Below, one piece after another: positions 1 to 64,000 of a DNA stretch of 64,000 bases; the first letter of the stretch is position 1, and each line of letters begins with the position of its first letter. Location: positions 25,638,111 to 25,702,110 of the forward strand of contig NC_079419.1 in assembly GCF_026213295.1 (NCBI RefSeq), written 5' to 3'. The DNA comes from Gadus chalcogrammus (Eukaryota > Chordata > Actinopteri > Gadiformes > Gadidae). Position numbers and translations under genes: made by a program. The notes under the pieces are model-generated. The model was not told the origin of the DNA and made no database searches. It worked only from the letters and a program-made list of their open reading frames with translations.

Positions 1-1434
1 TTCCAGTTGGTCCCAACATATGCTTACTGGGCCTTAAGCCAGAAAATGTTGTGGGGAGGGCTGCTGTCCAGAGCTGGACATTGGGCTGTTTGTCCACAAA
101 AAGACTCATCCTTCTAAATTGGAAGGAGCGCAAAACGGATTGCTTTAGTAAGGAAACATGGCTACAAATATATATAACTATTTTGATCCATCATCATTGT
201 TGAATATTCTTTTCAATCTAACATTTCATGCATTGTCTATTGGAATGAATGTGGTTTCAATGGATTTAGTGTCTTCAAGAACTAACTAGCAAACTAATGA
301 GTTCACGTCCTCCTCTTCCGTCCCTGACACTTTGAGGTGGGCACTGGGCTGAGATGTGAGGTCATATGTTGCCTGTAAACTCAGATGGTCAACTCAGCAT
401 TTAACGACAATGGGGTGAGCTCAACACTGAGAGCAGTCTGGCTATAGCACATGAGACAGAGTTTCTTATTCCATTCATCATAGCTTACCTTTGTTTATAT
501 GAAAGGTTAAATGTTCACTTCAAAATAATTTTAAAATCAAGGATCCAGCCGCAGTACCCATCGCTATAAAAAGGCCTCCAAGAAATGCTAAGTCACCCGT
601 TGGACATTTAGGATTAAACAGATTAAGGTTTAATCAAAGGGTGTTTAATGATGGGGCCTGGGTACGACCAGAGGGACCTGTGGTGGTACCAGATGGTGGT
701 CCGGGGAGAGGGACCTGTAGTTAGTAGCAGATGTGGGTCCGACAAGAGGGACCTGTGGGAGAGCAGAGCTGAACCCAGCCCCAAACCCTGGCAGACAAAG
801 GCAGGAAGTGTCCTTTGCTTGACTGTGCTTGCGGGGACTTCCTGTTTGCTACCATGCATCCAAAAACAGACCCTGGGCTTCTGCAGTGTCCCACGCCCCC
901 CGCCCCACCCCGACACCGTCCTGCTATGGACCTTAACCTTCGTGGCAGGGCTGTGTGCTTGTGTGCTGCACACAGACGTAAAGACACTGCCATCACAATG
1001 TTGGGTTAAAAAACAAAAACAGGTAGCCCATGTGTAGCCCACACATACACACACACACATCAAAAATGTGATGGTGCTAATAAGAAGATCACAAACATGA
1101 AAGTTCTTGAGGAGGTTTAAGGCTTAAACCCATTTCTGCATTGTTACTGTTTAGATTTAGTTATGTTGGCTCTATAGGGTGTTTACATGGCACAGAGCAG
1201 TGGCTATCTGATTAAAGAAAAAACTAATCAAACCCTAGTTTGAATATTTTAAAAGATGTAAAGATATAAAACAAAGATAAATTATTTGAATCCATACACC
1301 TTAAGGTAAAATTCACATTTACCAAACTGGCTAACCAGTAGTATCGCAACCCGGTTTCACGCGATTTCCTGCTCATGCGCACGAACGTTAATCTATTGAA
1401 GCGTGTTTCAGAGCACGATAGTCCGACTTTTTTC
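1..1434. other. intergenic, no gene recognised
   Basis: No coding frame with recognisable domains on either strand. Short CA/TG and purine-rich stretches only. The sequence next to the foldback (TTAATCTATTGAAGCGTG at 1388) recurs in the foldback loop near 1990 with one change. Confidence 0.5.
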
Positions 1435-2562
1435 GTGCTACACAGAACGAAATGTAAACCAATGCATTCTGAATGGGAGTGTTCTCAGACAATTAACGTG
1501 CTCCACAAAACGGTACGAGAGAGAGAGAAAGAGAGAGAGGGAGGGACAGAGAGAGAGCGAGAGAGAGGCTTCAGAAAGGGTGTTCTCAGATAGTACAGTG
1601 CACCCTAGTTATGTTTATGCCAAAACCACAAATGCTATATATATATATTGCCTAATTATATATATTGCCTATATATATATATATATAGGCTATATATATA
1701 ATTAGGCTATAATTATATTATTTAGCGTGTAATGAGACAATCTATAGCCAAATTGTCGAAGATGCCCGAGAATCTCCGGAGATATCAGCATGGGAAATCG
1801 GCGCATTAGACCCATGAACCTATAAAGAAAGACGTCATCTCAAGCGGGAGAGAACGTTTGCGGTGCTGGTTTGTGTCACGTAAGTACAGGGCTCTCATGT
1901 CTCATGCATTCGGCGTGAGACACACGCAATTCAACCCATGCACACGCTCGAACCTGGTCTCACGAAAATACGTGACACTGTCACGTTATTTAATCTATTG
2001 AAACGTGGTCAGGGACACGTAGGCCTATTTTCCTTAGTTTGGAAGTCGTGCTTATAGTGACACAACAAATAGCCTACTTCCAATTGAAATACAAAATTTA
2101 GAAAATAGGCCTACACAAACCAGCACCGCAAACGTTCTCTCCCGCTTGAGATGACGTCTTTCTTTATAGGTTCATGGGTCTGATGCGCCGATTTCCCATG
2201 CTGATATCTCCGGAGATTCTCGGGCATCTTTGACAATTTGGCTATAGATTGTCTCATTACACGCTAAATAATATAATTATAGCCTAATTATATATATAGC
2301 CTATATATATATATAGGCAATATATATAATTAGGCAATATATATATATATATATATATAGCATTTGTGGTTTTGGCATAAACATAACTAGGGTGCACTGT
2401 ACTATCTGAGAACACCCTTTCTGAAGCCTCTCTCTCGCTCTCTCTCTCTGTCCCTCCCTCTCTCTCTTTCTCTCTCTCTCGTACCGTTTTGTGGAGCACG
2501 TTAATTGTCTGAGAACACTCCCATTCAGAATGCATTGGTTTACATTTCGTTCTGTGTAGCAC
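1435..2562. repeat. long inverted repeat (foldback), arms about 440 bp
   Basis: The left arm (1435-1876) begins GTGCTACACAGAACGAAATG and reappears as its reverse complement in 2113-2562, with near-identity across the arms, including the (GA)n stretch and the AT-rich core. The 236-base loop is 1877-2112. The two arms differ mainly in the length of the (TA)n stretch. No transposase frame was found, so it is probably a foldback or inverted pair of a non-autonomous element. Confidence 0.9.
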
Positions 2563-4099
2563 AGCCCCACTTGTATTTCTAAAGATAAATATATTAAGTG
2601 GAAACTCCTGAAGAATGATGACTAGAGACTGAGAGAATACAGGGTCATCAGAGTAGCCCTGGGCTGATATTAGTTTGCATAGCCTGTCATCTACTATTCG
2701 ATAGCTCATTTCGCACAAGCCCTTTAGCACTCAGCCCTCCCTCCCCTCTCCTCTTACCCTGCATTACAGGAAACCAGGAGCCAAGGACTCTGGCCTGGAT
2801 TTCCTTATATTGGGTGGAATACGCAATGATGCAACTATTAAGACCAAGAAAGCCCTCTGAGAACAATACACAGATTGCAGGATGCGTACCTCTGTTTGAT
2901 ATGCAAAGGAAATTATTTGTCTTGAATACAATGGAGTGTTCTTCCTGCTCCCAAGTGTGTTTGGCGCCTCCGCTTTTTTGAATGTGTGTATTGTCTTGGG
3001 GGTGAGGAGAGGCTAACCTTCACAATGCAAGATGCCCCCCAATGCTCTAGTAAATCTACAGAACGACATGAATAGTGAGAAACTCATGGCTCTTTAATGG
3101 GTTTCTACCCAGTGGATTGTCGCATTAAACTTTAATGCGGCAAACAACTGAATCAAGTGCATTTTCCAAAATGGTTAATTGATCATTTAATCCTAAAATG
3201 ATTCAAAAATTAAATGATCAATTTAGCATTTTGGAAATGCACCTGAATTCTGGTCTCTTTTTTTGAATTTCTTTAAGTAAATTAATTTGCATGGTGAATA
3301 GAATGTGCGAGTGATTGATTGATAGATAATCATCACAGATGACCCGATCCTTCCCCTTGTTTGAGTGGACCTGAATCCCAATAGTCTTGCAGTCTAGTAA
3401 TTTGTGTTTTTCCTCACGGGGACAAGGGTTGTCCACCCTGTATAGCTCAATTCAGTCCAATGATTGATGCCTTTAAGCCGTTCAGAACCAGGTTTCAAGA
3501 TGCCCTGCAGATGAGCAGGAAAACACTTCTATCATTAAACTCCACTATCCACATCCTCTGTCCAATGCATCCAATTATTCATCTGTTAACCCGGTCTATT
3601 ATAGGAATTATGGCCTGCAGTGGTACAATATATGATCCTATATTGTAGTGAGAGACTAATAGGAGACGTAGGAATGAATTGGCGATCTGACCTCCAGTGA
3701 TCCGTATGTTGAGGCTATGAATGAAGTACAGGTGGAGCTACTGCTTTATAGTCCTGACAGGCAGGCTGCCACAAGGCATTAAGAGCAGAGGCCCCTTAAT
3801 GACCCGTCACAGAAAAACTAAGGGATCTTTTTAGGGTGAGAGTAAACCCTTTGCACATGCGTCTGTGTGTGTTTGTGTGTTTTTGTGTGTGAGAGAGAGG
3901 TAGGTGGCAGGGTTGTTTCTTTTCATTTGATGTGCCGACACTTTTTGTCTAAACACACCATAAAACAAAATGTATCAGAAACAGACATAAACACAGAAAG
4001 ATATCCACGCAGGGCAATGTAAGTAGACAGGGTGAGAGGACCGGCCCCCAGCGGCCAGACACAGGAAAGTACCAAGAAAAGTGCTGTAATAAAACAATC

Positions 4100-4130
<31 letters not shown>
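2563..4130. other. intergenic, small hairpin and ATT repeat
   Basis: No gene recognised. An imperfect inverted repeat lies at about 3158-3243 (GTGCATTTTCCAAAATGG pairing with the AGCATTTTGGAAATGCAC side). A (TTA)n microsatellite lies at 4100-4129, immediately next to the TIR element that follows. Confidence 0.6.
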
Positions 4131-4133
<3 letters not shown>

Positions 4134-5065
4134 CGTTCACACCAACGCCACAGTACACACGTTGTTGTGTACCAGAGACGTCGGAGACCCGACGGAGTCT
4201 ATTCATAATATCATCCGAAGGCGAACACAGCTTTTGGCCGTGAAAATATATATTATACTATGTAGATATTTATATATTATATTCTATTATGTTCATAAGG
4301 TTCACGTGACGTCACTGTAGATTTGCGCCGCCATCTTGACGACCGATCCCACCCACTGACCCACTGATTTCAGTGGTAACTCAGCACCAACAACAACACC
4401 TAGGACCACAATCAAACAATGAGGATGCGCTCTTTTATTCTCTTTAGTGCAGGTAATGAAAGGTTCTGAAAGATGGCATATCCATGTAGCTTACTGATGA
4501 ATAAAATGCATACAAAAAACATTGACATATGACCCACTTTGTTCTGCTCCATATACCCAATGTTGACATCGTCCCAGCCAAAGAGTATTGGTATTAATAC
4601 CTCATTCATCGGGTTTTGTTGTGGGTACAAAATTAATCTTGAAGAAAACTCATCCTAAGCATCCCCGGCGAAATTATCGTCTATGATTTAATGACTGATT
4701 TCAACGATCAATGATAGTAACCCACCACAAACTGTTCACAAGAAGTAACAAATATATAGTACTTAACTTTGCCCTTATCAGATAAAGATTATTGGTGGTA
4801 AGTGCCTCACTTTAGCGACCTTCACCCATATATACCAAATGTTCAACTCGAGCAACGTGTTGCGTCGTGTAGTGCTACTAAATCCTTGTGAATGCGCTCG
4901 CCCACACCAGGGCGTTCATGCCGCGTCACATGCCAAATCTTTCCGTACTTTAACAACAACTCAACTTCCTCATACATAATAAAAAAATTACGATTATGAC
5001 TTATCGCGCGACCAAACTCAAAAACCGTGACCAGGCGACAAATGTGGCGTTTGGTCTGAACGCAC
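4131..5065. mobile_element. non-autonomous TIR DNA element (935 bp)
   Basis: The ends are inverted repeats of about 22 bases: GTGCGTTCACACCAACGCCA at 4131 and GGCGTTTGGTCTGAACGCAC ending at 5065, with two differences. The 4180-4290 part (CCAGAGACGTCGGAGACCCG, then CACAGCTTTTGGCCGTGA) is shared with the foldback elements of introns 3 and 7, so this element either contains or seeded that sequence. No transposase is present. Confidence 0.75.
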
Positions 5066-7505
5066 AGTGGGGCTCAAGTGGTAAGGTTGGCTGGGAGATG
5101 GGGCAAATGGGTATTACAGGCTACATCTGGTCGAGTCCCTACCACTACAAAGACACATTCTACATTTCTTACTTCATATAAGCTGTGTCAGACAACGCTC
5201 CCCAGAAGCAAGAAGAAGAAGAAGAGGAGAAGAACGCCAATGATGACTAGGAGAAGAAATTGTTGAAGAAAGAAATTGATGAAGTAATATCTGAAACCTT
5301 TTAAAGGAAACAGATATCACTCACTTTGAAGTCCCTCCCTCACTCCCCCTCACCAAGAGAGCACCTTTGAGGCACCCCTCTTCCAGACCTTTTCTTGTGA
5401 GCTGAGAACGCCTGCCCTAGGAACAAGATCAGGGCCACTCCGGCTGCTCAACGGGAAAAGCGACATGAGTGTAAAAACAATACCTGCTGCATCTATGTTT
5501 CTACCTCACTACCACCATTCTCTCTCTTCATCTCTGGGCTTGCGTGCGTGTCGGAAATTACGTCAGTCGCGGATATTAAAGGAAATAACATATAGAGGCT
5601 CAACACGTCAATAAAGTAGTGATCTGTAGGACTGTAAATGCAGAGGGGAAATTTATCAACACCATCCTCATCCATTATCTGTTACTCCCTTCTTTTGAAG
5701 TGCCAACACCTGTCTCCTGCCTTCAGCTGTCACTTGTTGCCACATTGTTGACAGAGAAAACCCAAAGTCCTTACAAAGGTCTGACTCCTAGATCTATAAA
5801 CATTAGTGGGCATGTGTGAAGTATGAATTGTCTTTTTAGTGATCAGAGCTGAGCCAGATGCTCAATGGTAAATTAGGATAAATTGATCGAAGAGAACAGA
5901 TCCTGAAACATGCCCTAACACGTCCTTTAGGCTCCCCATCTGGAGTGGCAAGCTGCCACTGCCCGCTCACACCTGTTGGCCATGAACAGACCTCGTCTTT
6001 CTCAGCAGACGGTCTCAGAGAAGTCACTTTACAATGACAGATTGGCAGTAAACTCAGCCAGATGACTGAACTCCCTGATGCTCCAACAGGGAATGTTGCA
6101 ATGGGCAAAATGGGCATAAGATATAGTGCATAGAGTTTCTTAGAGAGTACCAAAACTCATGGAACATATCTTAAAGACTTGACGCAAAGTGATAGACATA
6201 GATGGAGATGATTTTGTTAATTTCTTTCTAGATCTCTCAGCTATCAATTGTTAAGCCATGTTTGCCCATATTTGAACACTTTATGATAAATGTCCAATCA
6301 TATCTCCCTAGCCATGCCTCAACCAAACCCATCCACACAATATTCATCAACCATGCCGGTGGGTGTCTGTGTCAGGTGTCCTCAGGGGCCTGTCTGTGGG
6401 ATTTACTAGACCGGTAAGTGAATGTAGTGTATACGTTTGGTAAGGCAATGATCGCTGAAGGATTACTCCCCCAGGAGCTAAGCTCCAGCTAAAACAAACT
6501 CTGTTAGAGCCCTTCCCTGAGATAAACCACCCACTTCCTATGGAAGAAATCCCTGAAGTGACCATTTCAGCACTAGGAACAAGCTGGGGCCCCAGAGCAG
6601 GAGAGCTATAGCATGACCCATGTTGCCCACAAAGATGCATCATAGATAATGGCTCCTATTGCAGGTTTTCGATGGAGGGATTGAAGAACAGTTTCTATTG
6701 TTTTCTTTGTGGATATCCCATGTTGAAACATTTGGTGGTAGTGTTTTTCTATACAGAACAGCTCCCCTGCAATGTGTTGATATAATTTTAGAAAGCCCTC
6801 TTTAACCTTGGAGCAGAATTAGTGCTGCGCTGTGTCCACGTCAAATCACCACAGGAGGAACCATATGAGGCTGTGGTGATCCTATCGCCATAACCAATAA
6901 CGCCCGCACGTAATTACACCCCAAAGGGAGGAGGAGGAGGAAAAGGAGAAGGAGGAGGATGAGAGAGCACATCTGTTACTCGGAAGCGAGGAGGAGTAGC
7001 AGGAAGCACACGTGAAACTCAGAGGAGTAGGTAGAGGAAGGGGAGGCGGAGGAGGAGAAAGAGGGAGAAGATGTATCTCAGAGGATAAAGGCCATGTGTA
7101 AATGAGAGGAGGTAGAGGAGGAGTTGGACAGGGGACAACAGGTGCGTTGGTTGAAGTCGGTGAAAGTGGAATGGGCTGCTGCATCTGTGCTACTAGTATG
7201 GGGGGGGGGGGGGGGCTCGCTACCCCACCAGGTTAGCACAATGCAAAGGAAAAACAACACCAATCTTAGGTTAGATTAACATTGTGACACAATAAAGTAT
7301 GTCCCCCCCAATGGACAAACTATTTTATTTTTCCAACAGGATTTTCAACATCAGAATCCCCCTCAGCCTCCCTGTCAGTTTATAGATTTGCATTTGTTAT
7401 GTATTAACAATGGCTTCTTATTATCCAAAAACATCTCTGTATCTATGTGTGTCCCACAGTCTAATAGTCCATATCACAGCAATATCAGTGTGTGTGTATG
7501 TATGT

Positions 7506-7556
<51 letters not shown>

Positions 7557-8984
7557 TGTCAGTGTTTAACTTTATGCATGTGTGTTCGACCCATTACATT
7601 AAGGACACTTAAATCACCTCCAAATTCTTCCACCAAAAAAAATTAAAAAATGAATGAATAAACGTTGTGAGCTGAGGCACCGTGTGCCTCAGCTCTGTTC
7701 CCCCAGGGCGAAAACGTTTCCACCCCTTTCCCTCTGCGCTTGGCGACAGTTGTTTTACCTGTCGTCTGTTGGTATTCTCCCCATAGGCTGGCATCATGAT
7801 TTATGAAAACAAATAAGTTCCCGGGAGACACAAAAAAACATTGTGCCGTTCTGACATGATTCATTTTCTTGTCGGTTAACTCGACATAAACAGTGAAGCT
7901 ACACGCCTTTACATTTCTAGTCAATTGAAAAGGTCATAACTTCTCCATTCTGCTTCCTATTCTTCAATTAAGCTAAAATTAATAATTGACCTCTTCATTC
8001 ACAGGTTTTAAAGTGGCTTAAGACAAAGGCTTGAAAAGGTTAAATACAACTATATACAAATAGAATACAACAATAGGCCTACACGGTTTTCTCCTTATAA
8101 TTTTTGAGGAAAATATTAAAGGATATTATAGGATATAGATGTTCAATTGTGGTCTGCTTTTTCCCCCCCATCATGGGGGTCCAGATATAGGGTCAAGGGA
8201 GGTTACTGACCTATAAGGTGTAGACATGCAATATTTCTTACTTTTAAGTGTCAAAGCAAGACCATAAGATACCAGCAGTCATTATAAACAAACCAAGGAG
8301 CTAACTTCACTGGGATCTGTTGATATTACAGGCAAATGGTTATGCGGTTATAGCAGATGCAAAACAAAAATGTAAAACTTTCTCGACGGATCGCAAGAAT
8401 TTCTGACTGAAAATAGGGTCACGTGTCCAAACACACTGGTATCGACTGGTTTATACAGCAGGAGCCTGAGAAGTCTCTGGGTGGGAAACGGCCAAAACCT
8501 GATTCAGCACGAAGACTTACTTACCTGTACTGCTGTCAGCATTTACTTATCAGTGGACGATGCAACTTGTTGACACAGGCTAATCATATTACATTTTCCA
8601 ACTGCACGTAGATGAGAAGTAGATATCTCTGTTTGAGTATTTATATACATTGACTTTAATGCTATTATAAGGTGCCTAAGGTGTCTAGAAGTACTGTAGT
8701 GTGGCACAATTCAACTGTTTCATTGCTTTCTCTCTACTTCTGTGGGAGACTCAATGTTAGGCCTACTGAATATAATTGATCAGCCAAACTGAGCTATTTA
8801 TATAGGTATACTAACCATTTCACAAATTAAATGTACAAATATAATTAAGTAGACAGGTAGTTTGAAAGTTCACTGATAAAGTTAACATGGCTAAAATAAT
8901 GTTGTACGTTTCCCTTTAGGAAGTTTAATAAGTCATCATGCTTTGCCAAAATGTTTCTAAATTGGTACCAAAGTAAAGTAAAGA
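5066..8984. other. upstream flank, no gene recognised
   Basis: No open frame with a recognisable domain on either strand. Contains a purine-rich GGAGGAGG stretch (6925-7130), a run of 16 G (7200-7215) and a (TG)n microsatellite (7489-7555). Promoter and enhancer elements of notch1 are likely here but none can be named from sequence alone. Confidence 0.5.
7489..7556. repeat. (TG)n microsatellite
   Basis: About 65 bases of TG units with a few TATG interruptions at the 5' side. Confidence 0.95.
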
Positions 8985-9213
8985 ATATGAGTGAAGCACT
9001 TGTTGATGGTGTGGGAGGAGGAGGAGGAAGATGACGCCCCCAGAGGAGGACATGGAATGGAGAGCAGCTTCAGAAGTCACTCTAACTCTGGAGCAGGGAC
9101 GACACGGACACCAGAGGGACTTTCTGTGGATCTACCGCTATTCGAGGATGATTTGCAATATCGGATCTATGACTCTTACTCACGTGGAATTATAACATTT
9201 TAAAATAGAAGGA
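8985..9213 (+). promoter_or_regulatory. putative 5' leader of notch1
   Basis: About 230 bases upstream of the start codon that probably belong to the first exon; the transcription start cannot be fixed from sequence. An upstream reading frame starts at ATG 8991 and stops at 9203, eleven bases before the main ATG, and further ATGs lie inside it. The main ATG has G at -3, an acceptable context. No clear TATA box was found. A purine-rich stretch (GGAGGAGGAGGAGG) lies near 9005. Confidence 0.35.
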
Positions 9214-63794
<54,581 letters not shown>

Positions 63795-64000
63795 GTGGGC
63801 CGCCCGTCTCTCTCTCCATTGGCTGATACATTTCACGCATTTGCAGGGGGGTTTGGAGGGTCGTCCGCGGCCCTCCTCGCTCCGAGGCCACACAGTGCCA
63901 GTTACACCAGTTCCTAACGTGTTCGGATGTGTTCTATGAATCTAGACATCAGAATATATGCTACTGTGGGACTCTTACTGAAATAATAGCGTCTTTCAGA
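63795..64000 (+). other. intron 32 with probable exon 33 acceptor at the window edge
   Basis: The intron begins gtgggc. The window ends gtctttcag|a, and Notch1 exon 33 should begin with the isoleucine codon (ATx) of the segment following AQGVFQ in phase 0. Base 64000 is therefore probably the first base of exon 33. Nothing else is seen in the stretch. Confidence 0.55.

Noticed and set aside
623..1063. Overlapping open frames on both strands near 620-1060
   Set aside because: Short, low-complexity, open on both strands at once, with no recognisable domain or splice context.
3158..3243. Possible microRNA precursor in the small hairpin
   Set aside because: The stem is imperfect and AT-rich and matches no microRNA I recognise; kept only as a repeat note.
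6882..7263. Proline/serine-rich frames on the - strand
   Set aside because: They are translations of a GGA/GGAG-rich tract, not protein-like sequence.

Overview
This window is vertebrate nuclear DNA, almost certainly from a teleost fish. It carries most of one very large gene on the + strand: a Notch1 receptor. It is probably the notch1b co-orthologue, because its first EGF repeat looks like the mammalian NOTCH1 type. The start codon lies at 9214, and 32 coding exons can be placed with GT/AG splice sites, continuous reading frame and matching phases up to 63794. The joined exons code for about 1983 residues: signal peptide, 36 EGF repeats, three LNR modules, the heterodimerisation domain with a furin site, the transmembrane helix, the RAM region and the first ankyrin repeats. 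The remaining ankyrin repeats, transactivation domain and PEST region lie beyond the right edge; the last base of the window looks like the first base of exon 33. Long CA/TG, TC and TCTG microsatellites are extremely dense, which is reminiscent of gadiform (cod-like) genomes. That species guess is an inference.

Layout: 1-9000 is non-coding, with a long foldback palindrome (1435-2562) and a 0.9 kb terminal-inverted-repeat (TIR) element (4131-5065). The putative 5' leader is just before 9214. Introns 1-3 are long; intron 2 holds a hAT transposon with perfect 8 bp target duplications and a relic transposase N-terminus, and intron 3 holds a 2 kb element with a nested palindrome. Exon 4 is interrupted inside coding sequence by a 976 bp TIR element flanked by a TA duplication. 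Introns 4-8 separate EGF exons with standard Notch lengths and hold two hAT-type miniature elements and a relative of the intron 3 foldback. Intron 9 (9.2 kb) contains a 5'-truncated L2/CR1-type LINE on the - strand, with an SGNH-esterase ORF1 and a reverse transcriptase ORF2. The LINE sits inside an older DNA element whose intact relative is in intron 12. Exons 10-24 complete the EGF array, and several of their splice acceptors are built directly from microsatellites. Exons 25-32 encode the last EGF repeats, the negative regulatory region, the membrane segment and the start of the intracellular domain.

The most striking observations are the coding-exon transposon insertion in exon 4 (a possible new intron, frameshift or exon-skipping allele), a roughly 97% identical copy of the exon 28 end and following intron placed in intron 26 with its splice donor destroyed, a tandem duplication of the exon 23 splice donor, an apparent extra intron between exons 25 and 26, and a NAGNAG acceptor at exon 31. 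No RNA genes, CRISPR arrays or other host protein genes were recognised.
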